NCBI GenBank assembly: GCA_025455945.1
Contig: JALOLN010000014.1
Span: 1 to 21,417, forward strand
Length of the DNA stretch: 21,417 bases
Source of the DNA: Actinomycetes bacterium
GTDB taxonomy: Bacteria > Actinomycetota > Actinomycetes > Prado026
Reading direction: 5' to 3'
The position numbers were made by a program, and so were the translations under genes. Under the pieces are notes generated by a model that was not told where the DNA came from, did not search any database, and worked only from the letters and a program-made list of their open reading frames with translations. This document shows positions 1 through 7,230 of this stretch, piece by piece. Position 1 is the first letter of the stretch; each line of letters begins with the position of its first letter.

Positions 1-476
1 TTCAGGTAGGCGACGATCGAGCCGGTCAACGTGACGGCACCGATGAAGACGCCGACGAACACCTCGACGTCGTGGATCGCCGGGTACAGCACGTCCTTCT
101 CGTACGAGCTGTTCCAGCCCACGAGGACGGCGGCGAGACCGACGAAGCTGTGCAGCATCGCGATGAGCTCGGGCATGCCGGTCATCTCGACCCGGCGGGC
201 CCGCCAGATCCCGATGGCACCGCCGATCGCCATCGCGACCACGATGAGGCCGAAGCCGAGCAGGCCGGTGCCCTCCGTGTCGAGAACCTCCCCGGTCGCG
301 TCGACGCCGCCGACCGCCGCGGTGATCGTGATGATGAGCGCGATCGTCATGCCGACGATGCCGTAGCGGTTGCCCGCTCGGGCGCTCTCGTGCCGGGAGA
401 GCCCGGCGAGCGCGAGGATGAACAGCAGCCCGGCGACGATGTACGCGCCCTGGACCAGGGTCAGGGAGATCGTCAT
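1..476 (-). CDS. pntB: NAD(P) transhydrogenase subunit beta, N-terminal part (runs off window)
   Basis: This is the beta subunit of proton-translocating NAD(P)+ transhydrogenase, which couples hydride transfer from NADH to NADP+ to proton flow across the membrane. The visible 158 or so residues begin MTISLTLVQG and are almost wholly membrane: several hydrophobic helices, with the family-typical stretch VEMTGMPELIAMLHSFVGLA at about residues 96-115. The C-terminal NADP-binding domain lies beyond base 1. The ATG start overlaps the pntA stop as ATGA (473-476), so the two subunits are translationally coupled in the usual alpha-beta order. The reading frame has no stop before the window edge. Identification is firm from sequence and neighbour. 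Confidence 0.95.
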   Translation of the reverse strand, partial: MTISLTLVQGAYIVAGLLFILALAGLSRHESARAGNRYGIVGMTIALIITITAAVGGVDATGEVLDTEGTGLLGFGLIVVAMAIGGAIGIWRARRVEMTGMPELIAMLHSFVGLAAVLVGWNSSYEKDVLYPAIHDVEVFVGVFIGAVTLTGSIVAYL

Positions 477-2017
477 CGGACCGCGTCCTCACGCTTGAAC
501 ATCTCCAGCATCCGTGCGGTGACCGTGAAGCCACCGAAGACGTTGATGCTGGCCACGAGGATCCCGATGAAGGCGAGCACCGAGATCCACAGCTCCCCGG
601 GGTGGCCCACCTGCAGCAGGGCGCCGACCAGGATGATGCCGCTGATCGCGTTCGTCACGGACATCAGCGGGGTGTGCAGCGCGTGGTGGACGTTGCCGAT
701 GACGTAGTAGCCGATGACGACCGAGAGCATGAAGACCATGAAGTGCCCGAGGAAGGGCTCCGGGGAGAACGCCGACAGCAGCAGGAAGAGCCCCGCCGCG
801 ACCCCGATCAGGCCGAGCCTGGTGCCCGAGCTCATCTTCTTCTTGGCCGGTGGTGGTTCGGGTGGCGCCGCAGCAGGGGCCGCCGGCGCGGCGGAGACCT
901 GGACGGGCGGCGGGGGCCACAGGACCTCCCCCTCCTTGACCACCGTCATGCCGCGCTGGACGACGTCGTCGAGGTCGAGGACGAGCTGCCCGTCCTTGTC
1001 CGGGGTGAGCAGCTTGAGCAGGTTGACGAGGTTGGTCCCGAACAGCTGCGAGGCCTGGGTCGGCAGCCGCCCGGGCAGGTCGGTGTAGCCGAGGATCTTC
1101 ACGCCGTTGGCGGTGACGACCTTCTCGTCGGGTCGGCTGCCCGCCACGTTGCCGCCATTGGACGCCGCCATGTCGACGATGACGCTGCCCGGCTTCATCG
1201 AGGCGACCATCTCCTCGGTGATGAGCCGTGGCGCCGGGCGGCCGGGGATGAGCGCCGTGGTGATGATGATGTCGACGTCGCGAGCCTGCTCCGCATACAT
1301 CGCGGCGGCCTTGGCGTCGAAGTCGGCGGAGGTCTCCTTGGCGTACCCGTCGGCGCTGGGCCCGGTGTCCTCGACCTCGATGCGGAGGAACTCCGCACCC
1401 ATGGACTCGACCTGCTCACCGACCTCGGGCCGGGCGTCGAAGGCGCGGACGATCGCGCCGAGGCTGTTGGCGGTGCCGATCGCTGCGAGGCCGGCCACGC
1501 CGGCGCCGACGACGAGGATCTTGGCCGGGGGGACCTTGCCCGCGGCGGTGACCTGGCCAGTGAAGAAGGAGCCGAACTCGTGCGCGGCTTCGATGACGGC
1601 GCGGTAGCCGCCGATGTTCGCCATGGAGGAGAGCACGTCGAGCGACTGGGCCCGGGAGATCCGCGGGACGGCATCCATCGCCAGCGCCGTGACCCCACGG
1701 GCTGCGAGCGCCTGCACCAGGTCCGGGGCCAGGGCCGGGGCGAGCAGGCTGACGAGGACCTGCCCCGCCCGCAGCCGGGCGACCTCGTCCTGCGTCGGCG
1801 CGTTGATCTTGAGGATGACGTCGGCGTCCCAGACGTCGTCACCGACGACGTCGGCGCCCACGGCGCGGTAGGCCGCGTCCTCGAAGGAGGCCGCGGCGCC
1901 CGCCCCGGTCTGGATGGCGACGGCGTACCCGAGCTTGATGGTCTGCTCGACCGTCTTCGGGGTCGCCGCGACCCGGCGCTCGCCGGATTTCGACTCCTTG
2001 GGCACACCGATACGCAC
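473..2017 (-). CDS. pntA: NAD(P) transhydrogenase subunit alpha (single fused polypeptide)
   Basis: The alpha subunit binds NAD(H) and donates hydride to the beta subunit. Residues 1 to about 365 form the alanine-dehydrogenase-like NAD domain: it begins MRIGVPKESKSGERRVAATP and has a Rossmann loop GAGVAGLA at about 171-178 followed by RAFDARPEVGEQVESMGAEF. A Pro/Ala-rich linker (about 368-394) joins it to a C-terminal membrane part with four predicted helices (about 395-514). At 514 residues it matches the undivided E. coli-type alpha subunit; many actinobacteria instead split this into two genes. The start is GTG at 2017, with GGGAGAGG seven bases upstream; a nearby ATG is out of frame. pntB follows with a 4-base overlap. 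A palindrome sits just upstream. Confidence 0.96.
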   Translation of the reverse strand: MRIGVPKESKSGERRVAATPKTVEQTIKLGYAVAIQTGAGAAASFEDAAYRAVGADVVGDDVWDADVILKINAPTQDEVARLRAGQVLVSLLAPALAPDLVQALAARGVTALAMDAVPRISRAQSLDVLSSMANIGGYRAVIEAAHEFGSFFTGQVTAAGKVPPAKILVVGAGVAGLAAIGTANSLGAIVRAFDARPEVGEQVESMGAEFLRIEVEDTGPSADGYAKETSADFDAKAAAMYAEQARDVDIIITTALIPGRPAPRLITEEMVASMKPGSVIVDMAASNGGNVAGSRPDEKVVTANGVKILGYTDLPGRLPTQASQLFGTNLVNLLKLLTPDKDGQLVLDLDDVVQRGMTVVKEGEVLWPPPPVQVSAAPAAPAAAPPEPPPAKKKMSSGTRLGLIGVAAGLFLLLSAFSPEPFLGHFMVFMLSVVIGYYVIGNVHHALHTPLMSVTNAISGIILVGALLQVGHPGELWISVLAFIGILVASINVFGGFTVTARMLEMFKREDAVR

Positions 2018-2031
2018 GGCTCATCCTCTCC

Positions 2032-2060
2032 CGCTGGGTGGGGCCACCCAGCGCACGGTA
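2032..2060 (-). promoter_or_regulatory. Palindrome and possible -10 box upstream of pntA
   Basis: Positions 2032-2053 form a perfect inverted repeat with 10-base arms (CGCTGGGTGG and CCACCCAGCG) around a 2-base centre. It directly abuts the pntA ribosome binding site at 2025-2032. On the minus strand, TACCGT (2055-2060) fits an actinobacterial -10 box, and a start about seven bases on would fall inside the palindrome. No good -35 is visible. It could be a repressor operator on pntAB or a hairpin in the 5' leader; the sequence does not decide between them. Confidence 0.4.
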
Positions 2061-2112
2061 GCGCCCGGCCGCCCCTGCGCGGTGGCCACCCCCGGCGTTG
2101 CGGGCAGACTGA

Positions 2113-2871
2113 GTGCCCGTGGGCGCCTGGGAGGTCCTCGCCGTGCTGTGCGCGGGCGCGGGGGCGGGCGCGCTCAACGCGGTGATCGGTGCGGGCTCCC
2201 TGATCTCGTTCCCGACGCTGGTGGCGCTGGGCGTCCCCCCGGTGACCGCGAACGTCTCGAACACCCTGGGCCTGGTCCCGGGCTCCGTGGCGGCCGCACT
2301 CGGCTACCGGGCCGAGCTGTCGGGTCGGGGCCCGCTGGTCCGCCGCCTGCTCGTGCCGGCCGTGCTGGGCGGCCTCACTGGGGCGACGCTGCTGCTGGTG
2401 CTGCCGGCCAGCGCGTTCGAGGCGATCGTCCCGGTGCTGCTCCTCGTGGCGGCGGCCCTGGTGTGGCTGCAGCCTCGGGTGGCGACCTGGCTGGCCACCC
2501 GGCGCGGTGCGGCCCCGGCGCACGGCGGCGTGGAGCTGTGGGTCGGAGTGGGCCTCACCGCCGTCTACGGCGGCTACTTCGGCGCCGCCCAGGGGGTGCT
2601 GCTGCTCGCGCTGCTGGGGATCCTCGTCGAGGGCAGCCTGCAGAGCGCCAACGGGGTGAAGAACGTCCTGGCGGGGACCGCCAACCTGACCGCCGCTGTG
2701 GTGTTCGTCCTCGTGGCGGACGTCGACTGGGCCATGGCGGGGCTGATCGCCCTGGGCGCCTGGGTGGGGGGGACCCTGGGCGCCCGGTACGGACGTCGGC
2801 TGCCGGACCGGGTGATCCGCCTCGGGGTCGTCGTCGTGGCCGTCGTCGTCGCGGTCCGCTGGTCGCTGTGA
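2113..2871 (+). CDS. Sulfite exporter TauE/SafE family membrane protein (TSUP)
   Basis: This is an integral membrane permease of the TauE/SafE (DUF81) family, whose members move sulfite, sulfonates or other small anions. The 252-residue protein is hydrophobic throughout, with about seven or eight helices. It has the family's two-fold repeat: the N-terminal signature GALNAVIGAGSLISFPTLVA (about residues 18-37) is echoed by YGGYFGAAQGVLLLALLGIL in the second half. The start is taken as GTG 2113; GTG 2119 is also possible and neither has a clear ribosome binding site. It is divergent from pntA and convergent with the SRPBCC gene. The substrate cannot be told from sequence, and no sulfur genes are adjacent. 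Confidence 0.85.
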   Translation: MPVGAWEVLAVLCAGAGAGALNAVIGAGSLISFPTLVALGVPPVTANVSNTLGLVPGSVAAALGYRAELSGRGPLVRRLLVPAVLGGLTGATLLLVLPASAFEAIVPVLLLVAAALVWLQPRVATWLATRRGAAPAHGGVELWVGVGLTAVYGGYFGAAQGVLLLALLGILVEGSLQSANGVKNVLAGTANLTAAVVFVLVADVDWAMAGLIALGAWVGGTLGARYGRRLPDRVIRLGVVVVAVVVAVRWSL

Positions 2872-2884
2872 CCCGCCCGGTCAC
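2868..2884. terminator. Short inverted repeat spanning two convergent stop codons
   Basis: GTGACC and GGTCAC are separated by five bases between the permease gene and the SRPBCC gene. The arms contain both stop codons. It could be a small bidirectional terminator, but the stem is only six pairs and there is no T-run. Confidence 0.25.
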
Positions 2885-3315
2885 CCCTCGAGGTAGGCCT
2901 TCAGGCCCTGGGCGTTGTGCGTGACGACGCGGCCGAACACCCGCCGGCGCAGGAAGCCCGGGGCGTGGATGGCGTGGTCCACCTCGAGCGTCACGGTCAC
3001 CTCCGTCCGGTCGTCACCGAGGTCCCGCAGCGCGTAGGAGCCCCACTGCCCCGCGAGCACCTGGCTCTCGACCATCGTCCAGGACATCGAGTCGGGGCCG
3101 TGCTCGTACTCCAGGACGTAGGTGTCAGTGCCGAGGCCGCTCACCATCGTGAAGCGGGCGGTGGCGACGGTGCCGTCCTCGTACTCCTCGAGGACCTCGG
3201 CCGCCGTGATCTCCTTGGCCCAGATCTGCTGGCTCTCCACGTCACGGACCGCGTCGAGCACCTCGGCCAGGCGTGCGGCGATGACAACGGTGGCCGAGCT
3301 CCGGTCGACAGGCAC
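2881..3315 (-). CDS. SRPBCC (START/polyketide-cyclase-like) family protein
   Basis: This small, soluble 144-residue protein has the helix-grip fold pattern of the SRPBCC superfamily. The N-terminus MPVDRSSATVVIAARLAEVL is followed by a helix with the common DAVRDVESQQIWAKEI pattern, then alternating strands (ATARFTMVSG, DTYVLEYE, SMSWTMVES) and a long C-terminal helix ending near LKAYLEG. Members bind hydrophobic ligands or lipids in a central cavity, and many actinobacterial ones have no known function. The start is GTG 3315 with GGGAGA about nine bases upstream. It is divergent from the phosphate transporter gene, and nothing nearby suggests its ligand. Confidence 0.8.
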   Translation of the reverse strand: MPVDRSSATVVIAARLAEVLDAVRDVESQQIWAKEITAAEVLEEYEDGTVATARFTMVSGLGTDTYVLEYEHGPDSMSWTMVESQVLAGQWGSYALRDLGDDRTEVTVTLEVDHAIHAPGFLRRRVFGRVVTHNAQGLKAYLEG

Positions 3316-3407
3316 GACGAGCAGTCTCCCATCCGGCGGCAGGCACTCCGACCGAAGCCTCTCCCCGGCCCGCCGGTGATCGGTACGGTGCCGCGGGAGG
3401 TGGCGGC

Positions 3408-4424
3408 GTGGACGCCGGGCTGGTGATCGCGGTCGCGCTGGCCCTTGCCTTCGCCCTGACGAACGGGTTCCACGACGCCTCCAACGCCATCGCGACGCTG
3501 GTGGCCACCCGAGGGGCGACCCCGCTGCAGGCGGTGCTCCTCTCCTCGGTCTTCAACATGGCCGGGGCCCTGCTGCTGGGCACCGCGGTGGCCAGCACGA
3601 TCGCCGGGATCGTCACCGTCTCGCCGGAGGAGACGGTGGCCGTCGTCGGCGCCGGCCTGGCCGGGGCGACCCTGTGGAACTTCCTCACCTGGTGGCAGGG
3701 GCTGCCGTCCAGCTCCGGCCACGCGCTGGTCGGGGGGCTCGTGGGGGCGGCGCTGTTCGAGGGCGGCGCCGACGCGGTGAACTGGGGAGGCTTCGACGGG
3801 TGGCGGCCCACCGGCGTCATCGGGACGCTGGTCGCGCTCTTCATCTCGCCACCCCTGGGGTTCCTCTTCGGGTTCCTCATCCTGCGGCTGCTCCGGCTGC
3901 TCTCCCGGCCGTGGACTCAGGCCTGGCGTGGGCCGGTGCGGGGTGGCGGCTGGGTGGCGGCCGCGGGTCTGTCCTACAGCCATGGCGCGAACGACGCGCA
4001 GAAGGCGATGGGCGTCATCTCCGCGCTGCTGCTGGCCGCGGGGGTGACCTCGGAGCTCACGGTGCCGACCTGGGCGAAGGTGCTCACCGGTGCCACGCTG
4101 ACCCTGGGGACGGCACTGGGTGGCTGGCGCATCGTGCGGACGATCGGGCACCGCATCTACGACCTCAAGCCGATCGACTCGCTGTCCAGCCAGACGTCCT
4201 CGACCGCCGTCATCCTCGGCGCCTCGCTCGTCGGTGCCCCGGTGAGCACCACACAGATCGTCGCGTCGTCGGTCGTCGGCATCGGCGGCGGGCGGCGGCG
4301 GTGGCGGCACGTCCGCTGGGAGATCGTCAAGGAGATGGGGATCGCCTGGCTGACGACGATCCCGGCAGCCGCGATACTCGCGGTGGTGTTCCTGCTCGTG
4401 TGGAAGGGGGTGGCCGGGCTGTGA
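3408..4424 (+). CDS. pit: Inorganic phosphate transporter, PiT family
   Basis: This is a low-affinity phosphate (metal-phosphate/proton symport) transporter in the cytoplasmic membrane. The 338-residue protein has about ten hydrophobic segments and the duplicated PiT signatures: GFHDASNAIATLVATR at about residues 20-35 and YSHGANDAQKAMGVISAL at about 190-207. A further conserved APVSTTQI motif lies near residue 279. The start is GTG 3408, with GCGGGAGG seven bases upstream; a possible -10 TACGGT lies at 3384-3389. Its stop overlaps the start of the DUF47 gene (GTGA, 4421-4424), the usual Pit-DUF47 pairing. The sequence does not exclude another oxyanion as substrate, but phosphate is by far the most common. 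Confidence 0.93.
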   Translation: MDAGLVIAVALALAFALTNGFHDASNAIATLVATRGATPLQAVLLSSVFNMAGALLLGTAVASTIAGIVTVSPEETVAVVGAGLAGATLWNFLTWWQGLPSSSGHALVGGLVGAALFEGGADAVNWGGFDGWRPTGVIGTLVALFISPPLGFLFGFLILRLLRLLSRPWTQAWRGPVRGGGWVAAAGLSYSHGANDAQKAMGVISALLLAAGVTSELTVPTWAKVLTGATLTLGTALGGWRIVRTIGHRIYDLKPIDSLSSQTSSTAVILGASLVGAPVSTTQIVASSVVGIGGGRRRWRHVRWEIVKEMGIAWLTTIPAAAILAVVFLLVWKGVAGL

Positions 4425-5038
4425 GCGCATCGAAGCGGCGCTGGTTCCTGCCCGAGACGCCGGACGTGCTCGGCATGCTCCGCGACCAGACCGACGCGAC
4501 CGCGGAGGGGATGGCCGCCTTCGCGGCGTGGGCGCACGGGGACCGGGCCCGCGGGGAGGACGTGCGCGCGATCGAGCACACGGCCGACACCCTCAAGCGC
4601 CAGGTCATCGACGCCGTCCGGGAGTCCTTCACCACCCCGCTCGAGCCGGAGGACATCTACTCGCTGTCCCGGGACCTCGACGAGGTCCTCAACGGCGCGA
4701 AGAACACCGTCCGCGAGGCCGAGGTCATGGGGGTGCCCCCGAACGAGGCGATGGCCGAGATGGCCACCCTGCTCGAGGAGGGGGTGGCGCACCTGCGGGT
4801 GGCGTTCGCCGTCCTCGGCCGCGACGGCGACGACGCGACGGACGCGGCCAGCGCCGCGGTGAAGAGCCAGCGCAACCTCGAGCGGGTCTACCGGCAGGCG
4901 ATGTCGCACCTCCTCGAGGTCGACGACCTGCGCGAGGTCATCGCCCGCCAGGAGCTGTACCGGAGGTTCACGTCGATGTCGGAGACGCTGGTGGGCGTGG
5001 CCGACCGGGTCTGGTACTCGACGGTCAAGGAGTCCTGA
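4421..5038 (+). CDS. DUF47 family PhoU-like protein, partner of the phosphate transporter
   Basis: This 205-residue helical protein belongs to the DUF47 (PhoU_div, phosphate transport regulator) family, cytoplasmic proteins found next to PiT transporters and thought to modulate them. The N-terminus reads RRWFLPETPDVLGMLRDQTD. The body has PhoU-type helices with acidic, potentially metal-binding patches such as AIEHTADTLKRQVIDAVRES and EPEDIYSLSRDLDEVLNGAK. It starts at GTG 4421, overlapping the transporter stop by four bases, so it is translationally coupled. No membrane segment is seen. The following epimerase gene starts only four bases downstream, so the three may share a transcript. Confidence 0.9.
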   Translation: MSASKRRWFLPETPDVLGMLRDQTDATAEGMAAFAAWAHGDRARGEDVRAIEHTADTLKRQVIDAVRESFTTPLEPEDIYSLSRDLDEVLNGAKNTVREAEVMGVPPNEAMAEMATLLEEGVAHLRVAFAVLGRDGDDATDAASAAVKSQRNLERVYRQAMSHLLEVDDLREVIARQELYRRFTSMSETLVGVADRVWYSTVKES

Positions 5039-5042
5039 GCCG

Positions 5043-6029
5043 GTGCGGGTCCTCGTCATCGGGGGCACCCGGTTCGTCGGGCGGCACCTCGTCGATCGGC
5101 TGCTGACCCGCGGGCACGAGGTGACGCTGTTCCACCGCGGGGTCGGCGAGGTGGACCCCTTCCCGGCGGCCGAGCACCGGCACGGGGACCGCGACGAGGA
5201 CCTCTCGGCCCTGGACGTCGGCAGGTGGGACGTGACGCTCGACGTGAGCGCCTACCTGCCCCGGCAGGTGCGCACGCTGGCCGCCACCCTGGGCGAGCGG
5301 GCGGGGCACTACTGCTACATCTCCACGGTGTCGGTCTACGCCGACCCGCCCGGTCCCGGCAGCACGGAGGACGCGCCCCTCGCGCAGCCGGCCGACCCGG
5401 AGGCCGAGGAGGTCACCGCGGCGACCTACGGCGCGCTCAAGGCCCGCTGCGAGCAGGCGGCCGGGGGGCTGTTCGGGTCCCTGCTCGTCGTCCGGCCGAC
5501 CTACGTCGTGGGCCCGGACGACTACACCGGCCGCTTCCCGCGCTGGGTGCTGCGCCTGGCCGAGGGCGGGGAGGTCCTCGCGCCGGGGCCACCCGACGCC
5601 CCCATGCAGTACGTCGACGTCCGGGACCTCGCCGCCTTCACGGTCGGGCTGGTCGAGGACGCCCGGACCGGGGTCTTCCACGTCGCGACGCCGACCCCGC
5701 CGTTTCGCTGGGCGGACCTGCTCACCGGGGTGGCCGGCGCGGTGGCCCCTCGGGGAACGGCGCTCACCTGGGTGCACGAGGCGTTCCTCCGGACCCACGG
5801 CGTCACCGTCCTGGACCTGCCGCTGTGGGGCGGCGGGCACCCCGGGGCGTGGGCCCTCGCCGTGGACCCCGCCCGGGCGGTCGCCGCCGGCCTGGCGGCC
5901 CGGCCGCTGGCCGAGACGGCGCGCGACACCTTGGCGTGGGCCCGGTCAACCCCGGGCGGTCCGCTGGAGGGGGTCGGGCTGAGCCGGGCCCGCGAGGCCG
6001 CCCTGCTGGCGGCCTTCCGGTCCGGCTGA
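5043..6029 (+). CDS. NAD-dependent epimerase/dehydratase family protein
   Basis: This is an extended short-chain dehydrogenase. The Rossmann loop GGTRFVG is at residues 7-13, the strand CYISTVSVYA near 93-102 carries the active-site Ser/Thr, and the catalytic Tyr129 and Lys133 are in YGALK. The body (PTYVVGPDDYTGRFPRWVLR, QYVDVRDLAAFTVGLVED) fits the NAD-dependent epimerase/dehydratase family, with a substrate likely to be a nucleotide sugar or similar. At 328 residues it has normal length and ends in a family-like GLSRAREAALLAAF tail. The start is GTG 5043 with AAGGAG upstream, four bases after the DUF47 stop. Its last 84 bases overlap the end of the convergent apbE gene. The exact substrate is not readable. 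Confidence 0.85.
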   Translation: MRVLVIGGTRFVGRHLVDRLLTRGHEVTLFHRGVGEVDPFPAAEHRHGDRDEDLSALDVGRWDVTLDVSAYLPRQVRTLAATLGERAGHYCYISTVSVYADPPGPGSTEDAPLAQPADPEAEEVTAATYGALKARCEQAAGGLFGSLLVVRPTYVVGPDDYTGRFPRWVLRLAEGGEVLAPGPPDAPMQYVDVRDLAAFTVGLVEDARTGVFHVATPTPPFRWADLLTGVAGAVAPRGTALTWVHEAFLRTHGVTVLDLPLWGGGHPGAWALAVDPARAVAAGLAARPLAETARDTLAWARSTPGGPLEGVGLSRAREAALLAAFRSG

Positions 6030-6791
6030 GGGCAGCGGCTGGGCGGGGAAGTCCCCGACGCGCAGCAGCCGGCGGTCGGCCAGCACCAGCAGCGCGGCGT
6101 ACCCGGCCACGTCGGAGACTGCAGGGACGGCGAGCTCGCCACCTGCGACCAGGGCCGTGGCCAGCGCGTCCGCCACGGTGAGGTCCGGTCCGGTGACCGA
6201 CGCCGAGACGACACCCGCGGACGCCGGTGCACCGGACCGCGGGTCGAGCACGTGCGCGCCGCGCTCGTAGGTGCCGGAGGTCGCCAGCGCGGCGTCGGCC
6301 AGCGGAACGATGCACAGCCACCTGGCCGGGTCGAAGGGGTCACGGACGGCCAGCCGCCACGGCCGGTCGGGCTCGGGCCGGCCGACGGCCACGGCGTCGC
6401 CGCCGGCATTGACCAGGGCGGCCGTGACGCCGTGGGACACCAGCTCGTCGAGGGCCTGCTGGGCCGCCCACCCCTTGACCAGCCCGGTCGGGTCGGTGCC
6501 GCCCGGCATGGCGTCGGCGTCGAACCATCCGGCGGTGGCCTCCCTGGCACGGGCGCAGGCGGTCAGCACGGCGGCGACCTCGGGAGGGCACTGGTCCACG
6601 GTGAGCTCGCCACGCCGCAGCCGGCTCATCGGGCTGGCCGCACGGTGGGTGCTGAACACGGCCTCCGCCTCGTGCAGCACCCGGCAGGCTGCGGCCACGG
6701 CGGCTCGCAGGGCCGCCGGACCGAGGGACTCCGAGCGCACGTCGAAGGAGACGGCCGTCCCCATCACCGCCTCGACGTGCGTCGTCCGCAT
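5946..6791 (-). CDS. apbE: FAD:protein FMN transferase, ApbE family
   Basis: ApbE transfers FMN from FAD onto a threonine or serine of a target protein, outside the membrane in most systems. The 281-residue protein shows the family landmarks: MGTAVSFDVRS near residue 10, FSTHRAASPMSRL near 46, DPTGLVKGWAAQQAL at 100-114, NAGGD at 128-132, the TYERGAHVLDPRSG segment at 174-187, and TVADALATAL at 205-214 for Mg2+ binding. No signal peptide is seen in the chosen start, so its site of action is uncertain; GTG or ATG alternatives would only change the N-terminus slightly. The ATG start overlaps the stop of the FMN-binding protein gene (ATGA, 6791 region), placing it with its likely substrate. The last 30 or so residues look non-conserved and overlap the convergent epimerase gene. 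Confidence 0.93.
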   Translation of the reverse strand: MRTTHVEAVMGTAVSFDVRSESLGPAALRAAVAAACRVLHEAEAVFSTHRAASPMSRLRRGELTVDQCPPEVAAVLTACARAREATAGWFDADAMPGGTDPTGLVKGWAAQQALDELVSHGVTAALVNAGGDAVAVGRPEPDRPWRLAVRDPFDPARWLCIVPLADAALATSGTYERGAHVLDPRSGAPASAGVVSASVTGPDLTVADALATALVAGGELAVPAVSDVAGYAALLVLADRRLLRVGDFPAQPLPSAGPEGRQQGGLAGPAQPDPLQRTARG

Positions 6792-7213
6792 CAGGTGCCC
6801 ACCCCCAGGGCGTCCAGCGCGGACTGCAGCGACTCGGCGTAGGCGGCGCTGGTGAAGGTGGCGCCGGAGATGCCGTCGATCTGCGCCGACTGCGCGGCCA
6901 GCGCCTGCTCCCGCAGCCGCGCCTGCGCGTACTGGCTGATCTGCGCGGACCGGGGGTCGTTGGCCGGCAGCTGCAGCGCCGACACGTCGGTGAGCGCCCC
7001 GTCGGCCACGGTCACCTGGACCTGGACCGCGCCCCACCGGGTCTGGACGACGTCCCCGGCCGCGGTCCGGCCCTGGGTCGACCCGTCGGTGCCCGGCTCG
7101 ACCTGGGACGACGTCGGCGTGGACACCGTGGTCCCGAGCTCGGGGGTGCGGTAGCCCAGCACGAGGACCAGACCGGCGACGGTCCCGGCGAGGACCAGGG
7201 GTGCGCGGCGCAT
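6791..7213 (-). CDS. Exported FMN-binding domain protein, likely covalently flavinylated
   Basis: This 140-residue protein has a short basic N-terminus and one hydrophobic segment (about residues 4-20), so it is membrane-anchored or exported. A flexible Ser/Thr/Gly linker (about 26-52) leads to an FMN-binding domain like those of NqrC and RnfG. The key motif is DGISGATFTS at 113-122. In this family the second Thr of SGATxT (here Thr121) receives FMN by a phosphoester bond made by ApbE, whose gene follows with a 4-base overlap. The ATG at 7213 has GAGGAG eight bases upstream. It sits 17 bases after the membrane oxidoreductase gene, suggesting it accepts electrons from that protein on the outer face. 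The final electron acceptor is unknown. Confidence 0.92.
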   Translation of the reverse strand: MRRAPLVLAGTVAGLVLVLGYRTPELGTTVSTPTSSQVEPGTDGSTQGRTAAGDVVQTRWGAVQVQVTVADGALTDVSALQLPANDPRSAQISQYAQARLREQALAAQSAQIDGISGATFTSAAYAESLQSALDALGVGT

Positions 7214-7230
7214 GGCGGTTCTCCTCGGCC

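Noticed and set aside
602..2185. Long plus-strand frame antisense to pntA
   Set aside because: pntA is certain on the minus strand, and the shadow product is charged, repetitive and without motifs.
3141..4430. Long minus-strand frame opposite the phosphate transporter
   Set aside because: It is antisense to the PiT signatures and has only low-complexity, His/Arg/Pro-rich translation.
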